Shown here: piece by piece, positions 36,459 to 49,042 of the stretch
Layout: each line of letters opens with the position of its first letter
How positions within the stretch are numbered: position 1 is the stretch's first letter
Assembly (NCBI RefSeq): GCF_003343245.1
Contig: NZ_CP024901.1
Span: 4,588,001-4,652,000 of the forward strand
DNA from: Photorhabdus laumondii subsp. laumondii
GTDB taxonomy: Bacteria; Pseudomonadota; Gammaproteobacteria; Enterobacterales; Enterobacteriaceae
Length of the DNA: 64,000 nucleotides
Direction: 5' to 3'
The notes under the pieces: generated by a model
What the model saw: the letters and a program-made list of their open reading frames with translations, nothing else
The model's database searches: none
What the model was told of the DNA's origin: nothing
Position numbers and translations under genes: made by a program

Positions 36459-37430
36459 TCACCTTGTCTTGCTATTTGCTAAATCCAGATCACGGCCAAG
36501 CAGTAATATTGACTGTGCCGCCATGTCACCAACCTGACCACGGTAAGCAACGATCATACGGGCGAAGATGTTATATATCACAACGGCAGGGATCGCTGCG
36601 ACCAGACCCAGTGCTGTCGCTAACAGGGCCTCCGCAATACCCGGTGCCACAACCGCAAGGTTAGTTGTCTGTGAGTGAGCAATACCGATAAAGCTATTCA
36701 TGATGCCCCACACCGTACCAAACAGACCAACGAAAGGAGAAATCGCCCCAATGGTTGCCAGATAGCCATTGCCACGCCCCATATGACGGCTGATAGCCGC
36801 AACGGAACGTTCCAGGCGGAAAGCGGCACGTTCTTTCGTGCTATTCAGGTCAGTGCTCTCAGAAGATAACTGACGTTCTGCCTGTACTTCACTCAGCAAT
36901 AAGCGGCTGATACTGTGTTTGTTGAAACCTTCGGCAATTTCCGCAGCCTGATCAAGGCTCTTAACGTCCGTTAAAGCTAATCGCTCTTTACGCAAACGAC
37001 GACCAGATGCCAACAGTTCAGTGCCTTTTGAGAAGAACAGAGCCCAAGTAATAACAGAAGCAATCACCAGACCAATCATAACGGTCTTAACCACAATATC
37101 GGCGTTCTGATACATGCCCCAAATGGACAGATCAGTCGCAAAGCCACTGGAAAGATTGGCTTCATCAGCAGGAATTTTAGGTGCAACCTCATCCGTTGCA
37201 ACCGGCGTAACTTGAGTGGATTCTGTCGTAGGTACCGCTTGCGGTGCAATCTGATTTGCAGATGGTGCAGTTGTGTCCGTCGTTGCCTGAGTAGTCGCGG
37301 GAGTAGACCCTGCAATTTGTACGGTTTTTGACGTGGTATTGTTATCTGTTGCAGATGCTGGTGCTGTATCAGCCAATGCTGAACCTGTCAGCCCGAACGC
37401 TAATATTATTGAAGCAGTCAAATTTCGCAT
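36459..37430 (-). CDS. exbB: Biopolymer transport protein ExbB with periplasmic N-terminal extension
   Basis: 323 residues from ATG 37430. A signal peptide (MRNLTASIILAFGLTGSALA) precedes an about 80-residue Thr/Pro/Ala-rich periplasmic extension. Then come the three-helix ExbB core (DLSIWGMYQNADIVVKTVMI onward) and the conserved TM2/TM3 region GLFGTVWGIMNSFIGIAHSQ and ALLATALGLVAAIPAVVIYN. E. coli ExbB lacks the extension; Serratia ExbB is known to have one. AGG lies about eight bases before this ATG; the frame is open 21 codons further up, but the signal peptide starts here. It forms the pentameric ring of the TonB motor. Confidence 0.93.
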   Translation of the reverse strand: MRNLTASIILAFGLTGSALADTAPASATDNNTTSKTVQIAGSTPATTQATTDTTAPSANQIAPQAVPTTESTQVTPVATDEVAPKIPADEANLSSGFATDLSIWGMYQNADIVVKTVMIGLVIASVITWALFFSKGTELLASGRRLRKERLALTDVKSLDQAAEIAEGFNKHSISRLLLSEVQAERQLSSESTDLNSTKERAAFRLERSVAAISRHMGRGNGYLATIGAISPFVGLFGTVWGIMNSFIGIAHSQTTNLAVVAPGIAEALLATALGLVAAIPAVVIYNIFARMIVAYRGQVGDMAAQSILLLGRDLDLANSKTR

Positions 37431-37572
37431 CAGTTGGCCTTTACTCCCTTTGCTATAAACCTTGTTATTTAGCAGTGAATTACTTTTCGTCATCTCACTA
37501 ACCTTATTTATACTGAGTCTTCACCAGATTGAATGAAAATGCAGGCTGATAATATCAAACATTAAGTGATTT

Positions 37573-37591
37573 GATAGTAATTATCATTATT
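37573..37591 (-). promoter_or_regulatory. Fur box upstream of exbB
   Basis: On the minus strand AATAATGATAATTACTATC matches 16 of 19 positions of the classic Fur consensus. It lies about 145 bp upstream of the exbB start. Confidence 0.78.
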
Positions 37592-37776
37592 GTTTAATAA
37601 AAAAGTATTATCCCTTCACAAAATAAAGTTAAACAACCCCTACTCACAGGTAATGAGATGAATTTTCGTCAAGTTGTCTTAATCTTTTTGTACAAAAAGG
37701 TCTAAATCTTTTAACGTGTTAACTCTATTTTTTTACACCATTTCAAAAATTGAAGTGTTAAAGGTGGCAGTGGATC

Positions 37777-38967
37777 ATGGCAGAAAAAAAACTGGAAACT
37801 TTACTGGTCAATGCAGGTAGAAGCCAAAAATTTACTCAAGGCGCAGTCAATCCCATCATTCAGCGAACTTCATCGGTGATCTTCGATTCTGTCGCCGACA
37901 AAAGACGTGCTACGCAAAACCGGGGCAAGAGCGAGCTGTTTTATGGCCGCCGTGGTACACAGACTCATTTTTCTTTTCAAGCAGCAATGGCTGAACTGGA
38001 AAGTGGCGCAGGCTGTATGCTTTACCCTTCTGGTGCTGCCGCGATTAGTCATGCCATTCTCGCTTTTGCCGCCGCAGGCGATCATATTCTATTAACCGGT
38101 TCAGCTTATGACCCGACGCAAAGTTTCTGTGACAAAATATTGTCACGGATGAATATTACCACCGATTATTTCGATCCCATGATTGGCGAAGAGATTGCTG
38201 ATCTGATTAAGCCCAATACCAAAGTGGTGTTTCTTGAATCCCCCGGCTCCATCACAATGGAAGTACAAGATATCCCCGCTATTGTCCGCGCAGTGCGCCA
38301 AGTCAATCCAGATATTGTCATCATGCTCGATAATACTTGGGCGGCAGGTGTGCTGTTTAAAGCGCTAGAATTCGGCGTCGATATTTCGATTCAATCAGGC
38401 ACCAAATATATTATTGGTCACTCAGACGCAATGTTAGGGATTGCTGTGGCTAATGAACGTTGTTGGGCGCAACTGCGAGAAAACTCCTATTTGATGGGGC
38501 AGATAGCCGATGCCGATACGGTCTATATGGCCAGTCGCGGATTGCGTACTTTAGCCATTCGCTTGAAACAACATGAAAAAAGCAGTATTGAAGTCGCACA
38601 CTGGCTGCAACAACGAACCGAAGTTGCCGCTGTCTATCACCCCGCTCTGCCTTCCTGCCCCGGTCACAATAATTTTATCCGTGATTTCAGTGGCAGTAGC
38701 GGCCTGTTCTCTTTTCAATTGAAAAAGAAGTTAACTCCCCAACAATTTACGGATTATCTGGATAATTTTCACCATTTTAAAATGGCATTCTCATGGGGCG
38801 GTTTTGAATCTCTGATCCTAGGCTATCAACCAGAAGAGATAAAAATGATGCGTCAATACGATATTTCACAAAGGACAGGCACTCTGTTCCGCCTGCATGT
38901 CGGGCTGGAAAATGTTCAAGATTTGATTGATGACCTCGCAGAGGGATTTGGTCGAATTTCGACTTGA
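37777..38967 (+). CDS. metC: Cystathionine beta-lyase
   Basis: 396 residues of the Cys/Met metabolism PLP family, with E. coli MetC layout (start [38 protein letters not shown] lysine in [15 protein letters not shown]-terminal [13 protein letters not shown]). It converts cystathionine to homocysteine in methionine synthesis. Divergent from exbB, as in E. coli. A weak GTGG precedes the ATG. Confidence 0.95.
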   Translation: MAEKKLETLLVNAGRSQKFTQGAVNPIIQRTSSVIFDSVADKRRATQNRGKSELFYGRRGTQTHFSFQAAMAELESGAGCMLYPSGAAAISHAILAFAAAGDHILLTGSAYDPTQSFCDKILSRMNITTDYFDPMIGEEIADLIKPNTKVVFLESPGSITMEVQDIPAIVRAVRQVNPDIVIMLDNTWAAGVLFKALEFGVDISIQSGTKYIIGHSDAMLGIAVANERCWAQLRENSYLMGQIADADTVYMASRGLRTLAIRLKQHEKSSIEVAHWLQQRTEVAAVYHPALPSCPGHNNFIRDFSGSSGLFSFQLKKKLTPQQFTDYLDNFHHFKMAFSWGGFESLILGYQPEEIKMMRQYDISQRTGTLFRLHVGLENVQDLIDDLAEGFGRIST

Positions 38968-39055
38968 GTAATCTTATTGTTATTCAATGTAATAAACTGA
39001 AAAACTTAACATTTGAAATCATAATGAAGCGATAATATAGATATATTGCCAGTAC

Positions 39056-39069
39056 AATGCATTTGCATT
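39056..39069. promoter_or_regulatory. Palindrome upstream of prlF, possible operator
   Basis: AATGCA TT TGCATT, 47 bp before the prlF start and near a plausible -10 region. PrlF-YhaV is known to repress its own promoter, so this is a candidate site. Confidence 0.45.
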
Positions 39070-39115
39070 ACACTTTGTTGAACAGATTCTCAAATCAGCA
39101 TAACGAGGTAGAAAT

Positions 39116-39466
39116 ATGCACGCATTACCAAATGTTGAGTTCGAGGTTGGTGCAGAATCCAAGCTTACCAGTCGCAGCCAGACAACCATCCCAACATCTG
39201 TCCGTAAAGCGCTTAAGTTAAAACCAGGTCATGACAGTATCGCATATAAGATTTTATCTTCTGGTGATGTACTTATCAGCCGTAAAAATAGTGAAGAAGA
39301 AAAAGATCTTGTCATGGAATCATTTCTGGACTTTCTGGCAAAAGACATTCGGAGACATCCGGGACAAGTACAACAATTAGATGAACAACTCATTAACCAG
39401 GCGAAGTCACTTATCGCTGGAATAGACATAGATCTGAGCAACCCATTATCTGCTGACGATGAGTAA
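39116..39466 (+). CDS. prlF: Type II antitoxin PrlF (SohA)
   Basis: 116 residues. N-terminal AbrB/SpoVT-like DNA-binding part (SKLTSRSQTTIPTSVRKALK, ISRKN), then an acidic C-terminal tail typical of PrlF. It neutralises YhaV and represses the operon. GAGG precedes ATG 39116. The toxin gene follows after 5 bp. It is inserted between metC and yghB, which are neighbours in E. coli. Confidence 0.92.
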   Translation: MHALPNVEFEVGAESKLTSRSQTTIPTSVRKALKLKPGHDSIAYKILSSGDVLISRKNSEEEKDLVMESFLDFLAKDIRRHPGQVQQLDEQLINQAKSLIAGIDIDLSNPLSADDE

Positions 39467-39471
39467 AGACT

Positions 39472-39960
39472 ATGTATGATCGAGTATGTGTAATAAACGG
39501 ATGGGCTCTTTTTGCTCATCCGTGCTTTGTAGAACAATTAAAACAATCAATAGATAAGGTAGAACAACTTCAACAAAAATATCCAAATGACTACTTGAAA
39601 AAAAATGATACAAAACGCTTGGCTGCAATCATAAAACTCGTTACTGAAATTATTCCCAATGACCCAACTAATATAGCCTTTCGTTTAGGTGACACATTAG
39701 GTGGCAAAAGAAAACACTGGTTCAGAGCAAAATTTTTCCAACAATATCGCCTTTTTTTCCGTTTTCACGCTGAAAGTAAAATTATTATCTTTGGCTGGGT
39801 AAATGATGAGAGAACAAAAAGGGCATATGGTGATAAGCACGATGCTTACAAAGTATTTGGTGAAATGCTTAATGCAGGACACCCACCAGACGACTGGAAC
39901 TCTCTTTTAAAAGAATCCATTGATTCACCACACTTAACTAAACTTATTAATGAACATTAG
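39472..39960 (+). CDS. yhaV: Type II toxin YhaV, ribonuclease
   Basis: 162 residues matching YhaV, a RelE-like mRNA endonuclease: NGWALFAHPCFVEQLKQSID, RLGDTLGGKRKHWFRAKFFQ, QYRLFFRFHAESKIIIFGWV, VNDERTKRAYG. Full length, no disruption. It partners with PrlF in the same operon. Confidence 0.92.
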   Translation: MYDRVCVINGWALFAHPCFVEQLKQSIDKVEQLQQKYPNDYLKKNDTKRLAAIIKLVTEIIPNDPTNIAFRLGDTLGGKRKHWFRAKFFQQYRLFFRFHAESKIIIFGWVNDERTKRAYGDKHDAYKVFGEMLNAGHPPDDWNSLLKESIDSPHLTKLINEH

Positions 39961-40054
39961 TCATAGTTTCTCCTTATCCGGGATAAAATCAAGCCATGCC
40001 AAAGCTTTTACTGTAAACTGACTTTATATATACAGATGCAATAAATTTATTTTA

Positions 40055-40086
40055 TATGCCCTATGGATTTCAAGATAACGGGTATA
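40055..40086 (+). repeat. Minimal ERIC relic (32 bp)
   Basis: tatgccctatggatttcaag followed by ataacgggtata: only the two tips of an ERIC remain. The junction falls on the aagat shared by both ends, suggesting deletion by short direct repeats. Confidence 0.85.
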
Positions 40087-40104
40087 ACAGTTACAGGATA
40101 AGCA

Positions 40105-40776
40105 ATGGAAGTACTAAACGGGATCATGCAGGCATTATGGCAGCATGACTTTTCTAAACTTGCCAACCCCGATGTTCTCTGGATTATCTATGGCATTCTA
40201 TTCGTGACACTGGTTCTGGAAAATGGCTTATTACCCGCCGCTTTTCTGCCCGGTGATACTCTGTTAATCCTTGCCGGTGCATTAGTTGCCAAGGGAGTCA
40301 TGAGTTTTATCCCAACCGTTTTTATATTAACAGCGGCGGCAAGTATCGGTTGCTGGTTTGGCTATCTTCAAGGGCTATGGCTTGGCGATACCAAACGAGT
40401 TAAGAATTGGTTGGCACAACTTCCTATTCAGTATCGCCAACGAGCTAACGAGCTGTTTTTCAAACATGGTTTGGCCGCGTTACTGATTGGCCGTTTTTTG
40501 GCTTTTGTCCGCACTCTGTTACCAACATTGGCGGGTATATCCGGCCTTAACAGTAAACGCTTTCAAGTTTTTAACTGGTTGAGTGGCCTGCTATGGGTTG
40601 TCATCGTGGTCGGTTTTGGTTATCTCCTTAATCAGATCCCGTTTATTAAAAATCACCAAGATTTGGTGATGAACATTTTGATAATTTTACCCATAGTGCT
40701 ATTGCTAAGTGGTTTAAGCGCCTCTTTGTTGATGTACTGGCGCCACAAGAAAATCTCGGCGACAAAACGTAAATAA
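40105..40776 (+). CDS. yghB: DedA family membrane protein YghB
   Basis: 223 residues aligned with E. coli Ygh[21 protein letters not shown] with the conserved acidic residue, [40 protein letters not shown] with the conserved Arg, and [17 protein letters not shown]. DedA proteins (YqjA/YghB) support envelope function and proton-dependent export and are partly redundant. Next to metC in E. coli; here prlF-yhaV and an ERIC relic come between. Confidence 0.95.
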   Translation: MEVLNGIMQALWQHDFSKLANPDVLWIIYGILFVTLVLENGLLPAAFLPGDTLLILAGALVAKGVMSFIPTVFILTAAASIGCWFGYLQGLWLGDTKRVKNWLAQLPIQYRQRANELFFKHGLAALLIGRFLAFVRTLLPTLAGISGLNSKRFQVFNWLSGLLWVVIVVGFGYLLNQIPFIKNHQDLVMNILIILPIVLLLSGLSASLLMYWRHKKISATKRK

Positions 40777-40840
40777 AAGTCATCATGGTTTACAAGCAGC
40801 AGCAGGGTTTTTATCCTTAACTTAATGTACCAATATTATA

Positions 40841-40967
40841 TATACCCTATGGATTTCAAGATGGATCGCGACGGCAAGGGAGCGAATCCCCGGGAGCATA
40901 GGTAACTATGTGACCGGGGTTAGTGAGTGCAGCCAACAAAGAGGCAACTTGAAGGATAACGGGTATA
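40841..40967 (+). repeat. ERIC repeat, full length (127 bp)
   Basis: Complete copy with intact tips, between yghB and dkgA. The rest of the 40777-41175 intergenic region shows no gene. Confidence 0.94.
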
Positions 40968-41175
40968 GGCTAAGGCTCAGCCACTAAGTGATACTCTTGG
41001 TATCGATGCATCACCAAACCGGTCAATCTATGGACTTGGCCATGTATTGATTACAATACATGGCTTAGATCACGCCGATTGTATTACTTCCTTCAATTAC
41101 GCTTAATATCAACTTAATATCAATTGCCATAATTTCAACTGATATTTTAAGTCTCTCTTTTTATAGGAGTTAGTA

Positions 41176-42054
41176 ATGGATAATCAACCTATTATCAGAC
41201 TTGCTGATGGGAATCACATGCCACAACTGGGGCTTGGATCATGGGCCTCAGATGACCAGCAGATAGCAGAAACAATCCATGCTGCACTGGATATCGGTTA
41301 TCGGGCAATTGATACCGCCGCTATCTACAACAATGAGAAAGGCGTAGGCAACGCGTTACAAGAAACAGATATCCCCCGTGAAGATATCTTTGTTACAACT
41401 AAATTGTGGAATGACAGACACCTTGATGCCCGTGCTGCCTTGACAGAAAGTCTGGAAAAGTTGCAACTGGATTATGTTGACCTTTACCTCATTCACTGGC
41501 CTGCACCACCGCAAGATCAATATGTCGGTGCCTGGCAACAATTGATTGAATTACAGAAAGAGGGGCTTATTCGCAGTATTGGTGTTTCTAACTTCCAACC
41601 TGAACACATCCAGCGACTGATCAATGAAACCGGTGTTCATCCCGTCATTAATCAGATTGAGTTGCACCCGCTGTTACAACAACGTCAGCTCCATGCCTGG
41701 AATGCCACACATAATATCGTTACCGAATCCTGGAGCCCACTGGCACAAGGTGGTGAAAATGTATTTGATAATCAACTGGTTCAACATCTGACACAAAAGT
41801 ATGGCAAAACACCCGCGCAGGTTGTTATTCGCTGGCACATTGATAACGGCATGATTGTGATCCCAAAATCAACCACGTTATCGAGAATTAAAGAGAACTT
41901 TGATGTGTTCGATTTCAAACTAGAAAAAGAAGATTTGACCGCGATGACTACGCTAGATATCGGTAAACGTCTGGGACCAACCCCTGAAATATTCGTTGAT
42001 TTCAGTGAATTCATTCAGCTTCTTGAGCAAAATAGCGCTAATAATCAGTGCTGA
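41176..42054 (+). CDS. dkgA: 2,5-diketo-D-gluconate reductase A / aldo-keto reductase
   Basis: 292 residues, close to E. coli DkgA (YqhE). It carries the aldo-keto reductase tetrad segments (DTAAIYNNEKGVG with Asp/Tyr, FVTTKLWND with Lys, LIHWP with His) and the C-terminal NADPH site IPKSTTLSRIKENFDVFDF. It reduces methylglyoxal, beta-keto esters and diketo-gluconate with NADPH. AGGAG precedes ATG 41176. Confidence 0.93.
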   Translation: MDNQPIIRLADGNHMPQLGLGSWASDDQQIAETIHAALDIGYRAIDTAAIYNNEKGVGNALQETDIPREDIFVTTKLWNDRHLDARAALTESLEKLQLDYVDLYLIHWPAPPQDQYVGAWQQLIELQKEGLIRSIGVSNFQPEHIQRLINETGVHPVINQIELHPLLQQRQLHAWNATHNIVTESWSPLAQGGENVFDNQLVQHLTQKYGKTPAQVVIRWHIDNGMIVIPKSTTLSRIKENFDVFDFKLEKEDLTAMTTLDIGKRLGPTPEIFVDFSEFIQLLEQNSANNQC

Positions 42055-42108
42055 AAAACGGCTGATAAAATTGATAGGGTGATCGTGGACAAAGTAGAAT
42101 TAAAACGT

Positions 42109-42132
42109 GCGCGGCATCACCGCCGCGCCCCA
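42109..42132. terminator. Terminator between convergent dkgA and ftsP
   Basis: Stem gcgcggc/gccgcgc with loop atcacc, followed on the plus strand by cccaatttt. Confidence 0.65.
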
Positions 42133-42188
42133 ATTTTGCTGAGCTATTTTCTTGGTTCTACCGATTATCACTCATCTGGTTTTTTCCA

Positions 42189-43610
42189 TTATTGATTGAC
42201 CGGTATAGTCACTAACTGCCCAACAGAGCCGCGATCGGCCATTTCCAGAATCTGGCTGTAATAGAGGAATGGGAAGTGCTCATAAGAGGGCTGGTTCATA
42301 TAAACCAGCAATTCCACCCGCCCATCAACCCAAACCGTATCCTTCCAACCATAATCTTGCGGTTGAGGGGCCTCACCGTTGTGGTTAATCAGCTTAAACT
42401 GCACACCTTCAATATGGAATGGTTGTGGGGCAGAAGCATTTACGATCCAACGCTCCCACGTTCCTTGCTGGCTAGTAATATCCACCCGATTCATATCCCA
42501 TAACGCACCGTTTATTCCCGGCGTATTATCATCAAGATAAATTTCCCGGTTACGGATTACACTGGAAACTGGCGTAACATCATCAATCAAACGAGATGGG
42601 AGATTATCTGTCACCAGAGATAATAAACCGGTTGCTTTAATGGTCAAAACGGTGCTGGAAATCAACACCGTAGAGGGTTCAAACAACCCACGCAACTTAT
42701 CAAGTACCCCAGCTGATTCACCTGCGGTAACAACAACTTCATCCTCTTTGGACATATCAATTAATACCTCACGCCGTTCTCCTGGCGCAAGGGAGAGTTG
42801 CTGAACGGCTATCGGCGCAGGTAACAGCCCCAAATCAGTGCCTATCATATAGAAAGGACGGCCATCACCAATCTGTAACTGATATCGGCGGGCATTAGAT
42901 GCATTGAGTAAACGTAAACGGATCCAGCCACGAGATACCTCAATAAAAGGATTCTGTACGCCATTAACTAACAGAGTATTACCGATAAATCCACTATCAG
43001 AGGCCGGCTGATACTCAGGAACCCCAAAGTTATCCAACCGTTTATCTTGAAGAATAACCGGGAAATCATTAACACCATAGTGTTTCGGCAACGGCAAATG
43101 ACGGCTGGTTTCATCTTCTACCAACCACATACCAGCCAAACCTTTATAAACATGTGGTGCCATCCGATTAGGTGTATTGGCATGATACCAGCAAGTTGCC
43201 GCCTGCTGACGAATAGGCAACACTGGCGACCAGTCAGACCCCGGAGAAATCTGACGGGCAACTCCACCGGTCAATGTACCCGGTAATTGTAATCCGCTGA
43301 CGGTCATTGAAACCGGCTCTGCTAGCCGATTGCTGTATATCAGTTTGACATCATCGTTTTTATGAACCCGTATAGTCGGACCAAGGTATTGACCATTAAT
43401 CCCCCATACACTGGTTTTATATTGTCCATCAAAAGTCCAATGCGCTTTTTGTAAAGTCAGAAATAACGGCTGCCCACCACGGGATTCCAATAAAGGGGGA
43501 ACCGGCAAAGCAGTCTGCTGATTTTTGCTGGCCCGAACCAATAAAGGAGCGGCTCCGATACACATCGCCAAGCCTGATACCTGAATAAACTGGCGCCGAC
43601 TAAATGACAT
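42189..43610 (-). CDS. ftsP: Cell division protein FtsP (SufI)
   Basis: 473 residues. Twin-arginine signal at the start (SRRQFIQVSGLAMCIGAAPL), then three cupredoxin-like domains of the multicopper oxidase fold (VWGINGQYLGPTIRV, CWYHANTPNRMAPHVYKGLA). Most copper ligands are absent, as in E. coli SufI. It is exported by Tat and stabilises the divisome under stress. Upstream of it lies plsC, as in E. coli. Confidence 0.94.
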   Translation of the reverse strand: MSFSRRQFIQVSGLAMCIGAAPLLVRASKNQQTALPVPPLLESRGGQPLFLTLQKAHWTFDGQYKTSVWGINGQYLGPTIRVHKNDDVKLIYSNRLAEPVSMTVSGLQLPGTLTGGVARQISPGSDWSPVLPIRQQAATCWYHANTPNRMAPHVYKGLAGMWLVEDETSRHLPLPKHYGVNDFPVILQDKRLDNFGVPEYQPASDSGFIGNTLLVNGVQNPFIEVSRGWIRLRLLNASNARRYQLQIGDGRPFYMIGTDLGLLPAPIAVQQLSLAPGERREVLIDMSKEDEVVVTAGESAGVLDKLRGLFEPSTVLISSTVLTIKATGLLSLVTDNLPSRLIDDVTPVSSVIRNREIYLDDNTPGINGALWDMNRVDITSQQGTWERWIVNASAPQPFHIEGVQFKLINHNGEAPQPQDYGWKDTVWVDGRVELLVYMNQPSYEHFPFLYYSQILEMADRGSVGQLVTIPVNQ

Positions 43611-43896
43611 ATTTTCTCCGCGACAAACCTAATTAAATTCCGGGCCTATATGGCTCAAAAATAGTTGAGACACTGCAATCATTCATCCCGGAAGCGAATA
43701 ACTCAATATTGAAGTTATTAAAGCTTATTATCCTTTTGATTGCGCTTAACAAAAACATTATTTATCAAGCGCTCATCATAACGCGAATATGGTGGGAATT
43801 AAACTATCTGAATGCATTACACGAATCTTTCCCGATCAGCATCAGTACATGTCATTTCCGACTAATAATAAATTGTGGTCATGGACAACGAACAAA
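43611..43896. other. Intergenic, ftsP promoter side
   Basis: AT-rich region between the ftsP start and the plsC terminator. No gene is seen. Confidence 0.4.
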
Positions 43897-43927
43897 AATC
43901 CTCACATATGCTAAATATGTGAGGATT
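43897..43927 (-). terminator. Terminator of the parC-plsC unit
   Basis: 13-bp stem aatcctcacatat/atatgtgaggatt with a short loop, followed on the minus strand by TTTGTT. About 90 bp after the plsC stop. Confidence 0.8.
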
Positions 43928-44014
43928 AAAGTACGCTTAACAGCTATCGCCTTGGTTAGACCCGCACTTTATTATAAAAGAGTGGCTCCAAACAACCTAT
44001 TATGAATACTTACC

Positions 44015-44743
44015 CTATTTCTCCATTGCAGCCAACTCTTCATCCAATGCATCTATTTTAGCTTTCATCACTTTATGACAATATTCTGCCAGCTCACGCA
44101 CCTGCTCTTTGGTATAGCCAGAAGTATCAATGGGAGGCAACATTTCAACAATGACGGGACCATTATTCCAGCGATTCAGCTTAATACGTCCATTAGTGAT
44201 AGAAGAAACGCAGACCGGGACAATCGGCACTCCCGCAGAGATCGCAGCATGGAAAGCGCCAGTTTTAAATGGCAACAAACCACGACCACGACTACGTGTC
44301 CCTTCCGGAAACATCCAAACAGAAAGATGACGATTTTTAATCTGCTCCACAACCTGAGCAATCGTGCCATGTGCTTTAGCACGGTTAGCACGATCAATCA
44401 GGATATTACCTGCCAACCAATAAAGCTGACCAAAAAATGGGATCAGCACCAACGTTTTTTTACCTACTGTCACTGTGCCCGGCTGAACCGCATTGGACAT
44501 AGTTATCATGTCATAGTTGTTTTGGTGGTTGCCAATGTAGATACTCGGACCATAATGCTTAGCTTCAGCAGGAATACGCTCAATAATTTTGACGCCAAAT
44601 ATTTTCGACAACCGACCAAACATATTCCCAAACACCATAACATGGTCAGGATGACGTGGCCTGAATAAGCAGTAAATAGCACCAGAGACACACACTACAA
44701 TCGAAAACAGAATAACAATAATGCCGCGAATAATTGCTAACAT
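44015..44743 (-). CDS. plsC: 1-acyl-sn-glycerol-3-phosphate acyltransferase
   Basis: 242 residues. N-terminal membrane helix, then the acyltransferase motifs: HX4D as GNHQNNYDMITM, the GKKTLVLIPFFG block, and FPEGTRSRGRGLLPFKTGAF. It makes phosphatidic acid from lysophosphatidic acid at the inner membrane. It follows parC by 22 bp in the same operon. Confidence 0.95.
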   Translation of the reverse strand: MLAIIRGIIVILFSIVVCVSGAIYCLFRPRHPDHVMVFGNMFGRLSKIFGVKIIERIPAEAKHYGPSIYIGNHQNNYDMITMSNAVQPGTVTVGKKTLVLIPFFGQLYWLAGNILIDRANRAKAHGTIAQVVEQIKNRHLSVWMFPEGTRSRGRGLLPFKTGAFHAAISAGVPIVPVCVSSITNGRIKLNRWNNGPVIVEMLPPIDTSGYTKEQVRELAEYCHKVMKAKIDALDEELAAMEK

Positions 44744-44765
44744 AGCCGCCTCTTATTTAATCCCA

Positions 44766-47033
44766 CTATTTAGTTACGTTAGTATTAGTAGCAGAAGGTG
44801 GAGTCTCAACCTGTACCCGTTCAATACGCTGCAACCCACGAGGTAGAGACGTTCCCTTACGACCACGTTCTCCTCGGAATTTCTGAAGATCTTCAGGACG
44901 CAGCGTCAATTTACGCTTTCCAAAGTAAAGTGTAATAGACGATTGTGGCGGTAGTATCAATAACCAACTCAACAGGTCATTTTCTGCGGCTGACTGAACA
45001 GAAATTATCTTATTCCCTTTCCCTTTAGAAAGTTGCGGCAAATCTGCAACCGGGAACATTAACATCCGGCCTGCGCGGGTAATTGCCAACAACATATCAT
45101 CCTGCGGATTATTTATTTCCAGCGGCGTCATGACGCGAGCATTTTCCGGCAATGTAATCAGTGCCTTACCTGCTCGGTTTTTAGCAACCAAATCACTAAA
45201 AGTACAGATAAAACCATAACCAGCATCAGAGACCATCAGAAACTGCTGTTCATCCGGTGCCATCAGTACATGTTCTACCGTTGCCCCTGCGGGTACAGTC
45301 AATTTACCCGTTAGTGGTTCCCCCTGCCCTCTGGCAGAAGGTAAATCCCGCGGATCAAGCGAGTAACTGCGACCTGTTGTATCAATAAACACAACCGGCT
45401 GATTGCTCTTACCACGAGCCGCACCACGGAAGCTATCACCTGCTTTGTAATTCAGACCGGCCGGATCAATATCGTGACCTTTCGCACTACGAACCCAACC
45501 CATCTCGGACAATACGATTGTCACCGGCTCAGAAGGCGTGATGTCATGCTCACTCATCGCTTTGGCTTCATCACGTTCTCTCATTGGAGAACGACGCTCA
45601 TCACCATAAGTGGCCGCATCAGCCATGATCTCTTTCTTCAACAGGGTATTCAGTTTGCGCTCAGAACTCAGAATCGCCTGTAACTTATCACGCTCTTTTG
45701 CCAGTTCGCTCTGTTCGCCACGGATTTTTACCTCTTCCAGTTTAGCTAAGTGGCGTAATTTCAGCTCAAGAATGGCTTCCGTTTGCGTCTCACTTAAACC
45801 AAAACGTGACATTAATACTGGTTTTGGCTCATCTTCACTACGGATAATGTGAATGACTTCATCAATATTGAGAAATGCGATCAGTAAGCCTTCCAGCACA
45901 TGCAGGCGCTTAAGAACTTTTTCCAGACGATGGTTCAGACGTTTACGAACGGTTTCCCGGCGGAATACCAACCATTCGGAGAGGATCTCAACCAGCCCTT
46001 TCACGGTCGGACGGTTATCCAACCCGATCATGTTCAGGTTAACGCGATAACTCTTTTCCAAATCGGTAGTGGCAAACAGATGATTCATCACCTGCTCCAA
46101 ATCAACCCGGTTTGTGCGAGGGACAATAACCAGACGAGTTGGATTTTCATGATCAGATTCATCTCGTAAGTCATCAACCATAGGCAGCTTTTTAGCCCGC
46201 ATTTGGTTAGCGATCTGTTCCAACACTTTGGCACCAGAAACCTGATGCGGCAGCGCAGTGATCACAACATTGCCATCTTCTTTTGACCAAACAGCTCGCA
46301 TCCGTACCGAACCACGGCCATTTTTATAAATCTTACGGATATCTTCGTGAGAAGTGATGATCTCCGCTTCAGTCGGATAATCAGGACCTTTAACGTGTTC
46401 CATCAGATCATCAAGGGAACTCTGTGGCTTATCCAGCAGCATAACCAGTGCATTCACCACTTCACGCGCATTATGGGGCGGAATATCTGTCGCCATCCCC
46501 ACCGCAATACCGGTGGTGCCATTCAGCAAAATATTTGGCAAACGCGCCGGCAGCATTTTCGGTTCCTGCAATGTGCCGTCAAAGTTTGGCACCCAATCAA
46601 CGGTACCGTGGCCTAACTCAGCCAACAGCAACTCGGCATATTTGGACAGGCGAGACTCGGTATAACGCATCGCGGCGAAAGATTTGGGATCATCCGGCGC
46701 TCCCCAGTTTCCTTGCCCATCCACTAAAGGATAGCGGTAAGAAAATGGCTGCGCCATTAACACCATAGCTTCATAACAAGCACCATCACCATGCGGATGG
46801 TATTTACCCAGTACATCACCCACGGTACGGGCGGATTTCTTAAATTTGGCGGTATTGTTCAATCCCAGTTCTGACATGGCATAAACAATACGGCGCTGAA
46901 CCGGTTTCAAACCGTCACCGATAAAAGGCAACGCCCTATCCATGATGACGTACATGGAGTAGTTCAGGTAGGCGGTTTCAGTAAATGAGTGGAGCGGCAA
47001 ACGCTCCACTCCATCGTGAGTTATCTCACTCAT
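44766..47033 (-). CDS. parC: DNA topoisomerase IV subunit A
   Basis: 755 residues, same length class as E. coli ParC. N-terminal breakage-reunion domain with active Tyr in [17 protein letters not shown], coiled-coil gate with [11 protein letters not shown], then the C-terminal beta-pinwheel ([18 protein letters not shown]). In the quinolone-determining region the sequence is [14 protein letters not shown]: Gly (codon GGT) where E. coli has Ser80, while Glu84 is kept. It decatenates chromosomes together with ParE, encoded 41 bp upstream. Confidence 0.97.
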   Translation of the reverse strand: MSEITHDGVERLPLHSFTETAYLNYSMYVIMDRALPFIGDGLKPVQRRIVYAMSELGLNNTAKFKKSARTVGDVLGKYHPHGDGACYEAMVLMAQPFSYRYPLVDGQGNWGAPDDPKSFAAMRYTESRLSKYAELLLAELGHGTVDWVPNFDGTLQEPKMLPARLPNILLNGTTGIAVGMATDIPPHNAREVVNALVMLLDKPQSSLDDLMEHVKGPDYPTEAEIITSHEDIRKIYKNGRGSVRMRAVWSKEDGNVVITALPHQVSGAKVLEQIANQMRAKKLPMVDDLRDESDHENPTRLVIVPRTNRVDLEQVMNHLFATTDLEKSYRVNLNMIGLDNRPTVKGLVEILSEWLVFRRETVRKRLNHRLEKVLKRLHVLEGLLIAFLNIDEVIHIIRSEDEPKPVLMSRFGLSETQTEAILELKLRHLAKLEEVKIRGEQSELAKERDKLQAILSSERKLNTLLKKEIMADAATYGDERRSPMRERDEAKAMSEHDITPSEPVTIVLSEMGWVRSAKGHDIDPAGLNYKAGDSFRGAARGKSNQPVVFIDTTGRSYSLDPRDLPSARGQGEPLTGKLTVPAGATVEHVLMAPDEQQFLMVSDAGYGFICTFSDLVAKNRAGKALITLPENARVMTPLEINNPQDDMLLAITRAGRMLMFPVADLPQLSKGKGNKIISVQSAAENDLLSWLLILPPQSSITLYFGKRKLTLRPEDLQKFRGERGRKGTSLPRGLQRIERVQVETPPSATNTNVTK

Positions 47034-47074
47034 TCGTTAATTTCCTCAGAATCTTTTGACTATCCCTGTGGGTG

Positions 47075-48997
<1,923 letters not shown>

Positions 48998-49042
48998 TTA
49001 AAGGGCTAATCAGTTTTGTATACTGTTGATAATACCAGTCGT

